Below, piece by piece: positions 26,255 to 39,900 of a stretch of DNA of 64,000 nt (the first letter of the stretch is position 1; every line of letters starts with the position of its first letter). Source of the stretch: Sipunculus nudus. Its lineage: Eukaryota > Annelida > Sipuncula > Golfingiida > Sipunculidae. A program made the position numbers and the translations under genes. Under the pieces are notes generated by a model, which saw only the letters and a list, made by a program, of their open reading frames with translations, was not told the DNA's origin and did no database searches. Location of the stretch: positions 57,976,019 to 58,040,018 of the forward strand of contig CM049306.1 of assembly GCA_026874595.1 (NCBI GenBank), written 5' to 3'.

Positions 26255-27090
26255 GACAAAGTCGGGATACTATGGTTTAGGCACGGTCGCGCCGCCGTCC
26301 CCGCTCCCGCCGCAGAGATTTCTTTTAGGAGAGATAACTCGTAAAAAATTTCACGGATATTTACCAAACTTGATCTGTGCATAGACCTGGGTAAGAGAGC
26401 AAAATCTTTTTAAAATGGGGTCATGACCCTTACTAGGAGAGAGACCTTGAATAGATTCATTTCGGGAGAAAATCACACCAGTTCTTAAATATCTCAAGAA
26501 TATTGCATGGATTGATCCATGATTGATCTTGGATAGTGTTGTCATGTACCTGAAATTGGTGGCGCCACCTATTATCTTTTTCTTTTTTCGCGCCTTTTAA
26601 TACCCCTTCATATAGGGTTATGGGATGATGTATATTTAAATTGGGGTCATGACCTTCAATTTGAGAGTGCCCTTGACCTTGAATATTTCCGTATTTGGTA
26701 AATATCATACAAAATCTTAAATATCTCAATAAGGAATGCATGGATTGGTTAAAAAATCAAATTGACCGAAAATCTTGGATAGCTTTGTCTTCTGTGGAAG
26801 AGAGGTAGCGCCACCTTCTGTCCTTTTCTTGTTTTCGCACCTTTTAATACCCCCTTCATCGCACTTGACCGTACTGTGAGTATTATAAGTCAAAAATTAT
26901 TGGACAAATTTCGTTCATATTATGCATATACAGAGATATTGGTTACGAGATGGGGTATATTAAAATTGGGATCATGACCTCTTCTTAGAGAGTGGCTTTG
27001 ACCTTGAATATTCCCATATTTGGTGAAAAATATTGTTTCTCAAGTTGATAGATGGAAGAACGATGATGGCTTGCCAAGTGTCAGTATATG
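26255..27090. repeat. Dispersed repeat with internal repetition, copy 1
   Basis: The segment shares, in order, AAGTCGGG, a CCGCCGCC-rich patch, CACGGAT(A)TTTACCAAA, AATCTTAAATATCTCAA, TGCATGGATTGGT, ATCTTGGATAGCTTT and GGTCATGACCTT phrases with 44995-45500. Internally the same phrases recur two or three times at roughly 240-330-bp spacing (for example TCATGACC at about 26422, 26646 and 26973). I recognise this as a molluscan-style dispersed repeat but cannot name the family. The short ORFs here belong to the repeat. Confidence 0.7.
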
Positions 27091-27639
27091 CAGCTGAAGA
27101 TTGGGATCTATTCTTACTGGAGGTGGCGGCGGGGGGGGGGGGGGCTATTGTCTGGGGCCAAGAATTCTAGTTAATATTATTATTATTATTACGCAATATT
27201 TCAGTAGAACATTTTTTCACCAAGTTTTCCTTAAATTTAATTATGGGTACATAGAGGAGGGTATGGGCGGGGATGTCCCCGTCTCATATTGGGACTTTTT
27301 TGGGGAATAACTGGGGAAAACATACACAAAATGAGAATAATTTAAGCCGAACTTGTGGGGGTGGGGGGTATTATGTTATTATAAAGTGTCCTTAATTTCA
27401 TGTTGCATACGCATGAGGTTTAAAATAATTCGGAACCTATTTTCGGTGTCAAAACCTATCCTTAAGAAATTATATCTAACGCTTCATTAGGTTTGACCAT
27501 TTTGTCTCTGAAGCGCCGGTGTGGTTCGAACAGTCGAACTCCTCCGAATCGCCCTGCCCCGTTTAACCCTACCCCCGCAAGGTTAACCCCCTCCCCCCGC
27601 GACTTAGCTGTGGAACTTTTCTAATCTATAATATATCTA
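27091..27639. other. Homopolymer-rich non-coding stretch
   Basis: Contains a G-run of about 15 at 27129-27143, further G-rich runs near 27356-27370 and C-rich phrases near 27540-27600. No gene seen. Confidence 0.5.
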
Positions 27640-27800
27640 TAATATGATTAATTCATATATATATATAGATATATATAACGGATATATTAATGGATGTATA
27701 TGTATATATATGTGTGTGTTATATATATGTGTATATATATGTGTGTATATATTAATATATATAATAATATATACATATATATGGATATATATAAGGGTTA
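27640..27800. repeat. Imperfect TA/TG simple-sequence tract
   Basis: Mixed TATATA and TGTG units over about 160 bp. It generates a spurious Tyr/Ile-rich open frame. Confidence 0.85.
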
Positions 27801-28931
27801 TGAATTATAGGACTGAGAAAATGGATCCCTCGGAAAACAATGATAATGGGAAAATCGCGAAAAAAAATTAACATCTTCAATATAAAGTCAACCACAGTTT
27901 TCTATCGTGGTGTAAACGGTTAACTCCTCCTAATAGTCTAAATCCGCCACTGAGTATCGCCACAAACATCTAATACAAAATAATTTTATTCCTGTATACT
28001 TAACGTAATGAATATCGTGACGAAAAATAGCTTGGTTCTCACCCTGATCACAGTCAAACCCAATTCCCTGAGCAGTAGGAGAGGCAGGGAACCAAGCTAG
28101 ACGAGAAGTCGTAAGCAGGAACCGCATCAGTAACAGGTAATTGCCTCGTTTATGATTTTAGGGTAAACTTTACAGGAATATAGAGTAGCAAAAGATGACG
28201 ACCATTACATAAAACGGCGTTCATGAGCGTGATCGTCACTGATCTGTCGAAGGGCGTGTCAGGCAGTTCTAAACAAATTTTAATAACATGAAGAAAAGGG
28301 CAAATACTGCTTGTTTAGTCAGCGACTAATACACAGTGTCACTTATTCCTGTTTATTGGTAGGAGAAATGCATAAAAAATATATCCAACCTTTTACTTGT
28401 CAAAAGTCAGTTAACTCTAAAAGAAATAACCATGATCACTAAAGAGGGTGTACATTTAATAATAACCCCCCCCCCCCCCCAAAAAAAAATGTCTATTAAA
28501 GTTGGTAAGAGGTTTCTTGTAAGCCAAAGATATGTAAATAAGAATTAACAATTATCAAGAAACATATGCAGCTTTCGACCAGGAAGGTTTCACCAGTGCA
28601 TGTCATCAAATCGTCTACAAATGCTTCCCAAAGACTGGTTGTAATTAAGTATATAATCTATTGGATGTTACTATCTCACATATGCAGTCAAACAGCAAGA
28701 GAGTTATTTCATAATAACACTAAATTGTTAGTTTAAGCTTTTCTTTGCGGCCAAGGAATATATGATGTTGTCAACAGTTGTGACATCTTGTGTCACAATA
28801 AATCAAAATTCTGATTATCATGACTTAGTCCCTAAGATACAATACATCAATATTGAGCTTGTACCATCCACCAAGCTGTATGTTTGTACCATTGGCCAAC
28901 CCTCATAAACACGTTGTAAAAATCTTTCACA
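27801..28931. other. Non-coding stretch
   Basis: No supported gene. It includes a C-run next to an A-run at about 28467-28488. A short GC-richer frame at 28043-28127 (minus) was examined and not accepted. Confidence 0.45.
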
Positions 28932-29380
28932 CCTTTCACACCGGGTCTACGTAGAGTTGCGTAGTGCGGCGTACCGACTACGCCGATCTTACGCTTCCCT
29001 AAGCTGTGCTAACGCTGGCTTACGTGGCAATACGCCGAGGAACGCAGAGGGGTACGCGAGAGAGACGCAAAATAATTTAAACCTGTTGATTTTTTTCGCG
29101 TAATGTCGGCTTACAGCAATGGACTCAGAAAGTAGGCAATCATTACGCAAGTCTACGCAACACTACGCTGCTGTACGCTACTGTACACCATGCCTAGGCA
29201 AGAGTACGCTTCCCTACGCCAGTACGACGAAATACCTCATCGTACGCCAGCCTGAGCATAGCGCACGCAGGGACTACACTGATCCTGCGCGTAGCAACAT
29301 TTTTTCATGAGTACGCAGCCTAATTTAGGCGTACTCGGTACGCCGAACTACTCATCACTACGTGGCCCCGGTGTGAAAGG
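28932..29380. mobile_element. MITE with 23-bp TIRs and dense TACGC pentamers
   Basis: The ends 28932-28954 and 29358-29380 are inverted repeats matching at 21 of 23 positions; both start CCTTTCACACCGGG. The 449-bp interior carries about 18 copies of TACGC or its complement GCGTA by my count, spread across both halves. No target-site duplication is evident and there is no transposase. The CCTTTCACACC-type end recalls Harbinger-like families, but this is not certain. Confidence 0.8.
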
Positions 29381-32299
29381 GGCTTAACGCCATCAAAGTT
29401 TTGTCTATACCATCGACTCAGCGAGATAAATATATTGTGTACACAATAAGCCGACCAGCATTAATATTTTGTTTACACCATCGGCCACACGGGAACTTCC
29501 GCAGCCTCCGAAACACCCAGCCTATTAAAAGGTCCCCTATACATATAACCAATTAAGGGTCATGTTTCAGCGGAGTCTGTTTGACGATTTACTCATTTGT
29601 TAGCAGAATTATGAAAACGCCCACTAAACTCATTTCAACGAATCTTTTTGAATATTCTTTCATGTTTCATTTAATATTTGATAGTAATTCTAGATATGTG
29701 TCTCGGTGAACGTAAATTTAAGAGTATTTATTCAAACCTGTTTTGCTCGTGCCAATAGGAATTAATTTTATTCGAGAAGAATCAAACATGCGCTTTCTCC
29801 TTCAAATTTCAAGTTGAACAGACGCGACTTATTTTTGTCACAAGAGTCTGTTCACTCCTGATACTCAAGTATGGCAGTACCCCTAGATCATCTTCAGTTC
29901 TGTTCACTTGTATCTCTATTGGGATTCCTAAAGGGATTTCAGAATGTCTGAAACTGAAAAAAGGCTTGTGTCCTCAAAAAAAAAAAAAAAACAAGGCTTA
30001 TATCTTCAATGCAGCCATCAGTTAAAACACACAAGAAATCGCTTGGACAGAAAACGTTTGATAGATATTTGTTTAATATTGGCCAACCACAGGAGATATA
30101 TTAGGTTAGTTATTTTTATTGAGACAGGAATTTTGCATGTATTCTTGCGTTTACGAAAAGCTGGTCCTAGCTGTTTGTATTGATTTTCTCAAAACAAACG
30201 GGGCAACATATTCATACAAGTCATGGTTTCAGGCCCTTCACATATATAATAAACTGTATTATCGTAACCTTACTATATATATATATATATATATATATTG
30301 TATATATATATATATCACAAATATAAATTATAATGAATACACATATATTCTAATGGTGTGTTTCCATGTGCGCATTTGTTAGTGTATGCGTAATGCGTGA
30401 AAACGGTGGTGTTTCCATGTGATATCGAAAGATGTTGTTACATAAATATGAGACTTAATTCATATGGTCACAAATAATTGACACACACACATACACACAC
30501 TCAAGAACGTTTTCATGCGACTTACCCCTGTTATTGATTATATCGTCATTCCCCATGTTGACACCAATTAGTTTATAACTTTCATTGGCTGTGTTTATTG
30601 CGGGGTGTTCTTCAGGTACACCTCAACAGCCAGATATGACATTTTTGGCGTAAATGCATTTTTAGTTCTAACCACCTAGTAGGACCAAGATGGAGGTAAG
30701 CCGAGTCAGGTTTGTTATACTCTTCCTAACTACTCCTTTTATTGAAGGACACACTGAAAACACAAAGTCTTCAGTCTGAATACCTATAAAGGACTCAAAC
30801 TGATGTCTATTTTGTGTACTTTCTGATCCCTCCGAGAAAAGGTTCTTCAGCTGATCAGTTAGGCCTACAGACTTAGATTGATCAAATTGAATTCCTTCCC
30901 ATACAATATATATTAGTTCTGAAAGACTTTATAAATAACATCTTATCATTATAGGCACTTTTCTTGGTATTCCTGAAGACTTAATGAGAGCTTTAGAGGA
31001 AGGTATTTAACTGGGAATTTACTTCAAATGTATATATATGATATTATAAAGCAGGTACTTTTATAAAGGTAAGAGGCCATGATATCACTTTAGATAGTAA
31101 ACCAGGTTTACCATAGCTTTTAGGGTACATTAATTTAAACATAAACAAATAGAGTCAACTTAGTATTCCATTAAATATTTATTTTACAAAAATATGTAAT
31201 CAACTAAACATCCGAACTAAAAAGCTACAAATCAAACAACAGAGAAATATTCACATAAGTTAAAGTAGAACCAAATAGATTTTATGGTGAATACATTATT
31301 TAAGCAAACAATGAAACACCAATTCCGATCAACACATTATTTTCAAATACACCAATATATGGATTGCTGTATGAATTTAAACACAAGTACATTAGTTTTG
31401 TGCATCGAATTGTCCTTATTGCATAGAGCTTCAGTTACACAACATATGTCAGATATGCAATTTATTGGAGGACAATTAGGACGCGGTAAAAGATTATAAG
31501 AAAGTAGGCCTTATCTGGAGATACGCTACAAAAGGACTTTTAGTAAACCGCATCAGGGCACACAAATGCATGCGCAGTCACACACATCTACACATTATGC
31601 ATATGTATATTTAAAGCCAAGAAATAATGTCAACAGTTTACGCATTCAGATATAATCATAATTTTTAAGAAAAAAACATTGTTTTATTACGAAACTAAAT
31701 AAAATTACTCATGTTAGGATATAGGAAAAAGATTGCGACATAAATTTGAATATACCAGTTGCAAACCAGACCACAAACTGTTCAATAAATGATAAATAAC
31801 AAAAAATTGTAATATATCATTGGGTGAACGCTTACCGTAAACGAACGTCGTTAGTATCATGCTTCTATTTTAGTATTTTTAGTTAAATAAAAGTATTCTA
31901 GCATTCATCGGGATAACTGAAGTCCTGGCTTGGTTTCTTAAAATAGTTTCGGGGTACAAAAATGTTAATACTTACCAGCTTCTGAACGGCCTCCCTTGAC
32001 ACAAGATTGATTTATACATCTCTCTGCCACACGTTGTGCGATGCAAATAAACATTGAAGAAATCGACTGTTAGACTTCATGTCCCTTGGTGTGACGTATA
32101 TATTGTTTATGGAAACGTTCCCAGAGACCAGTGATCATTTGGCCACAACTAAAATAGACGCGGTCCGTGCAGGGATGGAGACAACCCAGCCATCTCTACG
32201 TGCGCCGGGGCAGCGACTGTTCGTGAGACAAAACAAGTCTGCCAGAATGGCTCGCCGTTGAGGTGATCTTATATTTCTCTATGGATTACAAACAAGGAA
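29381..32299. other. Gene-poor stretch
   Basis: No supported gene. It has an A-run at 29975-29989, an interrupted (TA)n tract at 30273-30316 and a short CA tract near 30482-30500. Open frames up to 87 codons have no domains. Confidence 0.45.
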
Positions 32300-32470
32300 G
32301 TGAAGGTACCTGACGTAAAGCGTCAGTGAGCGGATTTGGCGTGAAGCCGACGGTCGGCTACTTTTTCCCGCCTTTAATTCGGGGAACCGGACCCCCGGGA
32401 GTCGTCTGCTGTATCACGACTACGTGACGACGGGTAACAACTCAAGCAGCGCCGATGGACCCGCCTCTGG
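32300..32470. promoter_or_regulatory. CpG-rich stretch with E2F/CRE-like motifs (possible promoter)
   Basis: In an otherwise AT-rich region this ~170 bp is clearly GC- and CpG-rich. It contains TTTCCCGCC at 32364-32372 (an E2F-type site), TGACGTAA near 32312 (CRE-like) and several ACGTGAC/CGACG phrases. No TATA box or adjacent coding exon was found on either strand, so any transcript is unknown. Confidence 0.3.
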
Positions 32471-34935
32471 AATTCAGTATTAACCAAATTACTTCGGCAA
32501 CTTCTTTCCTGACTTAAATTATTCTAAACTACAGGAGACTCGTCAGGATCGTTTGACATCCAAATGGAATTGTGTGACCAGAAATATCCAGTCCATCGTT
32601 TATTCCTTTAACTAATCACATGATTCCTTTTGACTCTTATATAAATCCTATGTTTTTCTATTATTTCCTATGAAAAAAAATTCCAATATTTTCCAGTGTT
32701 TCCGATATAATTGTTGTTATTCAATGATTATTGTTAGACATTTGTACATGTAAGTGTTACAGCCATACAAGCAAAGCCTTCTGATTCTGTTAAACAGACA
32801 TTTAGACGCTTCTTAGAAAACAAATGTCCATGTTAATTTACCATGGAAACCATGATTGTGCAGTTAAATATATTTTTGTCTCAGTTCCAGCTATAACTTT
32901 CATATATTTTTTGGGGAGCCGAAGGAGTCCTGTTATCAATAACCGGTCTGACAGTGAAACTTTAATCGTCAAATTCACAGATTCTGTTGTCAGCGAATGC
33001 AACTGATATCTGGAAGTCACGCTTTCGAGACTGTGTGACGTTTAACATGTATATCACAATTATTGGTACATAAAGTACATTTACACTATCCCTCTTTGTT
33101 TTGATAACATATCAATCAATATTTTTATCCGACGCTAGACTTTTACCAACGGGTCAGTTGTTTATGTATGCTTTAGGAGGCACGTCTTCATTTATTTACT
33201 TTTTTTTTTCATTGTAATGGCTCATTCGTTAATGCTTGTTTAAGTTTATGTGTCATCATTAGATCTGCAAAATATCTTAAGACTGATCAGGCCCAATATC
33301 CGATTATGATCAAGTGATCCATAAATACAGTAAAAAGGAAAAATAGATATGAAATAAAAGCTCCTCTGTTATTATCGATTCAAACCGATTGCAGATTTTA
33401 CTGAATCCCCGATCTACCAATGAACATCTACAACTTGGAAATCGACTGAGGCATTCAATTTGTAACACCCTTCCCTAGGATGGGACTAATAAAATAAAAA
33501 AAAATACATAAAAAAGTACTGTAAATTAAAAACATATATGTTTGAATTAGTTCCAGTCAAAACTCATTGGGCAGGACCCATGTGTACAGATTACACTTAT
33601 CCCAGTTAACATATAGCGGACCATCTACAAAATGGAGCTCTATATCAGCCATAACCATTCATGCGTGCCCCTATAAAGGGGGTAATTGTGTAGTTTAGGG
33701 GGTTTTTATAAAGGGCCTATTTTACGATTTTTAACGCAAATTATAAAAAAAGTTAAATTCTATAATATATAGAGTAGATATATAAGTGTAGAAAAATTAA
33801 GGGTTATATTATAAAAGGTGGTGTTGAATGAGAGTAATTGTGTCTTAAAAGTCGACTTCATTGGCTTAAATTTGTATCTCCCGCCCTGACGTTATGCATA
33901 ACGTTCATGACGTCGCCAGGAGAACAAGCTATATTTGAGCAATTTATGTAATTTTTTATCAAATATATTTGTTATTAAACTATATGCCTTATTCTTATAT
34001 ACTTATACATTTCTTCTTATTATATATGCGTTAAAATAGGTAAAATAGGCCTTTCATAAAAAACAATTACCATAACTACACAGTTACCATATACGGTACT
34101 TTATAGATGTTGACTCCATAAGTGCTGAAAAAAATGGTTGAGTGATTTTTAATCAATTACAGTTGCTTGTACACATAGATGTGCAGTTTGTATGATATCA
34201 CAGTCAGCCAGTGTAGCATTGTAACTATCTTAAATCTTTCCTTTTAGATATTCTTAAATCAACTTAATAAAACCCTTGTCCTGTTATTGACTTAGAACGG
34301 CGTGTTTATTCATTTCTTTCATATATTAAAATCATATTCGAATGGTTAAAAAGTACTTTATAGGTTGAAAAATATTTAATAACTTTATACCTGGTTGACT
34401 AATTTTATTCCTGTAATTTTAATTCCTGTTTAAACATTGAAAAACATCTGAGTTTATTCCTGTTTTTAATATTGTTATAAACTGTTGTGATATTCAATGT
34501 AAAAAATATTACTGTTTTTTTAATGTAAATGGCATATCGAAACTTATAATTCCTAGATTTTGGAGTCAGGGTCAATTAATAGGATAACCTATCTTGAGAT
34601 GGGTCTAAACCAATAACCGACAGCAATTATCTTAAGATGGACGTTATCGGGTCAGCCAATCTTAAGATGGGTCAGGTTGGAAGATGGCGCTCAACATCGT
34701 CGTAGGTGATGACTGGCACTGGTACTTTTCGAGTACTTTGTATCGCCAAAATAATCAGATATTGTGACTGATAAAGTAAAATGTTTATATCTATAACGGC
34801 GATAATCTTAGGTTTGTTTAATGTTTCACTTAAGGCGCATGCTCGTGGAAAAAGGACTGTTGTCAAGGTAGGCCAGTGTCGCATCGTCCACCATAAAACA
34901 AACTTAAGGCGAAAAATGAATTTTGTGCTAAAGCA

Positions 34936-34991
<56 letters not shown>

Positions 34992-36683
34992 CATAAAGTA
35001 ACCCTGTCTATTCTGACAAAAAAATTCTTATGTGATAATGAGGTTGTTTTAACCTTAGTCTTTTGTTAATGTGTTATTTGTGTGGTTACATATATAGTCT
35101 ATTATATCATACAATATATTCTTAATCGAAGGCAAAATATATTGAAATGACCCGCTCTTTAAACAGTTTATTCTCAGTAGAAATTAACCGATTTTGATAT
35201 CCAGTCACTCGGACAATATTTTAATTTTTTTTTTCATTGAAAACATATATAATCTGAGATATTGCGCACGCGCGACAATTCCCAACCAAGGAGGAAAAAA
35301 TGAAAAGGGAAACACGGAATAAACGCTTGTTGGAATTTGGAAGTGGCGTGTACAAGTGGCGTGCGCCCTGATTTTGTTTTGCGCCACTAATCGCCCCCGA
35401 GGCAAGTTTTTTTCCCACTTGTGCACAGGCGAAATCATACAGTATTAGAACGAAATATTGAGAGATATTATTTTTTTAAAAGAAGAATAAATGATATTTC
35501 ATGAATAATTAACACACCTGGTATCTGAAAATAGTGCCCTACTAGGGTATAGATCATAACAGTAATACCTAGAATCATGATTTGAAATCCTGCAAAGACC
35601 TTAATATAAGTAATCTTTATGATTCATGGTAAACTTTTGTTGTATCGTATATACGCAGATCCGGACACTGTGACCTATCCTTATGTGTTATGTTATTAAA
35701 AAGTGTGTCAGATCCTTCTTGGCGTCATGGCATGTGGGGTTATATCTCTAGTTCTCAAATTAAATTATGTCGAGATTTCGAGATAGATAAAAAAATCCTG
35801 TGTCCTGAATCTGCTACTGTATTTTGCCTAACTTATGGAACATGGGTTCGTCTTTGTATGGGACTATGGTTACTTATACCATGTAGGCCTGTATTTCATT
35901 TAGTCTTCTTTGTCAACTTAATCATGCATTTAAAAACTTATTAATTATAGGCAATATTTGGTATAATTCTTCTTATAAGTCTTTTAATCTAAGGACTACT
36001 TAACATTTTCCGAACTTTTTTCTCGACAAATATGACTGCCCCTTTGACAGATACAAATATATTTTTTTCTCACAGTATTGTGAAGGCAGCATCTCCTCAT
36101 AGGCCACCGTACCAGCCACGTGATGGCACAAATTCTACACTGAAGACCAGAAATTTATTTCGAACATTTAACAGTAATTAACCTTAAACCCTTTTGTGAA
36201 TAATAAAGATACTATATTTTAACAAAAGCATACATGGTCTCACACTCTAACTGATTTAATTTTAACTTCAAAGATACGTCCATATCTACCTCCAATAAAC
36301 CCTTATAAACTCTTGATGACCCACTTGGAAAGACTTTTAAAAATTATCCGCGAGCATTATATTATTCCTTACACAAGTGCATGACCTATATATAATTTAC
36401 ATCGGGTGAATTGTGACAAAAACTGTTGAAAAACAATAATTTTATTTATGTGTTTTAAATGCACAGCATGAAACAGTTTTGCTACCGTACTCTTAGTTAG
36501 TAAATGTATTATAAGACAAAAGATATGTTTGCACCATATCGGTTATAAAGGGTATATAGTTATATAACATGGCCAATACATGGCAATGGTCTAATCATTC
36601 ATGGATTAAAAATAATATATATAAACCCTGTCTTTATTTTAACGGGTCAATGATACGATAAAATACTGATATTGTTACCATGG
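32471..36683. other. Non-coding stretch 3' of the Kelch gene
   Basis: AT-rich, with a (TA)n run at 34939-34990 and no recognised gene. Open frames at 34672-34996, 35205-35438 and 35690-35944 have no domains. The Kelch 3' UTR and polyadenylation site must lie in the right part of this stretch but were not pinned down. Confidence 0.45.
34939..34990. repeat. (TA)n microsatellite
   Basis: About 26 TA units. Confidence 0.95.
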
Positions 36684-36907
36684 CTACCACATGACCCATT
36701 TGCAGTCAGAGAACCGCACTGGTCTAATATCCTTGTTAGTGATTGGCACAGTTAGCGTGTGACACGTGACGTCACTGAAGTCTCCGTCACCCAAAGAGAA
36801 CGCTGTATCCCAGCCTTTCCTCCTGCTGTGGTAATAATCCACTGAGTTTATAGACGTCCTGTTCTGGTCTTCTATATTATGGCCACCAAAAACATACAAT
36901 TTGTTAC
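36684..36907 (-). CDS. Kelch gene exon 6 (C-terminus)
   Basis: Acceptor GTGTATTTACAG. It encodes NKLYVFGGHNIED, the blade-closing VDYYHSRRKGWDT, and a C-terminal tail ending at TAG (36686-36684). Confidence 0.85.
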
Positions 36908-39900
36908 CTGTAAATACACAAATATCAAATATTCCTTAATCAATTAGTAATTCACATGCATTGTATTTTGCATCAAGCACGTGCCTCATAAGTTTATCAA
37001 TAAGTCATTTAAATATATGATACATGGCGAAGAATAGCGTTCAGTTTATGAAAGTGTTCGGGCAACTTTGCCTTCACGATGAAAAAAAAATAAAAGCATT
37101 ACGTTAAATAATTTAAAAAGTTGAGTTCCACACATTCCACGCAATAAACTTTTTAAAATATTTTCCCACATTTTTGGTCGGAGGGGGGCTTTGGATTGCT
37201 TAGTAATATTACATACCCACGAAAGCTGATGTTAGCGTGTCATTTGCTTAGGAAATGTTCCTTTTTTTAAATCGAAATGATAACATGTTCCACTTCAACT
37301 AGCCAATAGGCGAAAAAATTTTAGTTCTCAAGACTAAATGTTATTTACTTTGAGACTACCGAGGTCTCCTAGCGAATAGCCAACCAATTGCCTTAACCAG
37401 GCACTGAGGTTAAAGCTGTACGTAAATTCCTTACCAACTGATACAGTAGCACAAGAGCATCGCGGCTGAGGGAGGGGTGGGGCGCTAGTGCCCCATGGGG
37501 ACCGGGACAGGTCGTTGGTCTCACTCTGATCTTCTCGGCTTTTCCGGCTACGTAAGATCTCTTGTCTCCCATTACTAGACAAGTGTCTTGTGAAAAAACG
37601 AAAGCCATGTATGGCTGAAAGGAGAAACAATTATAGATAACTAGCAATTACCCGTGCTACGCACGGTTTGGAGCGAACACGACGATCCGTGCGGTGGTAT
37701 CGGAAATCCATCGAAAATCCGGAGATCGGAAAATCAAACAAATCGCCTTACGCTATTAATGTATAGTTCCATTATATGTATAGTGTTGTGGATAAAAATC
37801 TTTCGGGATTTTTTCGGATCAGCGTACAGTGGCACACGGTCTCCCAATTAAGCCAGTCCCTAAAATGTGTTCGGGGTCCTTGACAAATAGTCACTAACAC
37901 ATATACCATGTGACATGAGAAACTGATCTATAATATCACATATACATACAAAAGAAAGCGTCCAAGAAATAGACCTTAGACGAAAATGCAAAGAAAAAAC
38001 GCTTTATTTGTGGAAATAGTAACAACGATGGCCATGACTTATACGCAGTAAGCATACATACTGAATGAAAGAATTAAAAGTCTTTCAAAACAAAGAGTAT
38101 TACATAAACATCATTGAAAATGAAATGGCACCTGCATGTTAAAGGAACTAATACCAGCACAAACTTATTGAATTTACAATTTTACAGGAGATTTACATTT
38201 GTAACTGCTGTAATGAGGAAAAATCTCCATTTCAAAACATTTTAAGTCAATATTATATATCTACAACTTTGGTAATGTATAATGGAACTCAACATGTTGC
38301 ACGTATACACATCACACTGTACCAACCAAGATGTGAATTTGGTCAACATTTTCTTTACATCTGTCACATAATAGGCCTACATGTGTTGCTGAATATTTGT
38401 CAAGGACCTCAATCTCATGCAAGGCCCTGGACTTCGTGCGACCGGTGATTTATAAGGGCAAAAAGAAAAAGGTTTGGTTCTTAGACACCGCATTCGTCAA
38501 TTTTACCCCCGCCCCCCCCCCCCCCCCCCCCGCATGTTTCAAAGTTGTTATTTTGATTTTCATCTTTAAAGAAGATAAAATAATACAATTTTGATCAGAT
38601 TTCTCTGTTATAGAGTGCTTTTGCCTGTTTAGCAAAACAAATGTGTTATTTTCATACTTTTCCCTGATCATATGACATTTTATCGAGAAATACAAATCAA
38701 AGGTAAAATATCGCCCGCCCGCACAGGTTCTGAAAAAAAATGCCTGAGAATCAAACCTTTTTTTTTGCCTAACCATCACGACTTTCCTGTTACACGGTAG
38801 ATGTGCACTTAAGCTTATCAGCCCTCTTTTTGCAATCCCCCGGTCGCAGGAAGGCCTGCAAAACAATTCTTTCAAAGATCCCCCTTTTGAGAAAGGATCA
38901 CCGATGGGGATTATTTCGGGCCGGTGACCGCAAATATAAGAAAACCCCAAATGAAGCCCCCGGAGTAAAACCCTGTCCCGCCATCACACACGCTGTGGTC
39001 ATTGTGTTACCGGGCTCGAAGACACAAAGAAAAGAGGCGCCCGCGGGGGAGCAAATATTAAAATTATTAATTATGCAGGTAATACGCAAATATTGCAAAT
39101 AAAAGTGGGTGGAATCTCTTATCGGACAAACCCAGAGCATATGTATGTCGAAAATCACGGCAATTCGTACGGCGGTATCAGAGGAGATACGGAAAATCAC
39201 AAAAATCGCCTTACGCTATTAATATATAGATGGGAGAAAATAGTTGTTCCTCCTTCCCATAAGATGGCGCCACATGCTGATCCGTCCCTGGCAATATATC
39301 TATATATATATATATATATATATAGCTTTTACAAGTGACCGATAATAAAAAGAATGTTTAATTTCTCTTTGAAGTTGTGTATTTATCGACATTTTATCGT
39401 TTATGTAAAGCATCATAAAATACCAATTTTCTTACCGTCAGAAGTATGATTTTTTACACCAGTATTTATCTTTGGCACGGGAGCTGTGTTATTGTCTCCG
39501 GAATCTGACATTTCTTGTGTTTCATCATCATCCGTGACACCTGGTAACAACATATAAATCACCTGTGCAGGTTTATGAGGATATCCGTTGCCGGATGGCA
39601 TATAGGCTTAACTAACTCAGGGGCCACACTATTTACAGTATATTCCTTAAGCTTATTATCAGCAAAATATAGATATTAATATAAATATTATATCATTTAC
39701 AAATTTGTTTATTATTTTATGATAATATATGGTTTAAAATTATAGTATTGCTTCCACGGTGTAATATATCACATTTATAATGAATATTTTCCGCCCTAAA
39801 TAAGACAGATATCGCGAAATAAAAGGTGTTTTTAACGCGTTTTCGGGAAAAATCACACATTTAATTTATATGATTAACAGGTTAACCTCATAAAAGTAGG

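Noticed and set aside
28043..28127. Short GC-richer minus-strand frame starting MRFLLTTSRLAW with a GTGAGA donor
   Set aside because: The leader is only weakly signal-like and no second exon or promoter was found; too short to claim.
37393..37647. Alternative longer frame over Kelch exon 5
   Set aside because: Its phase does not fit exons 4 and 6, while the other frame gives PRCSCATVSVG that joins NKLYVFGG exactly.
38450..38950. 166-codon open frame on the minus strand
   Set aside because: Most of it is the MITE at 38453-38773, including Gly-run codons from the poly-C tract.
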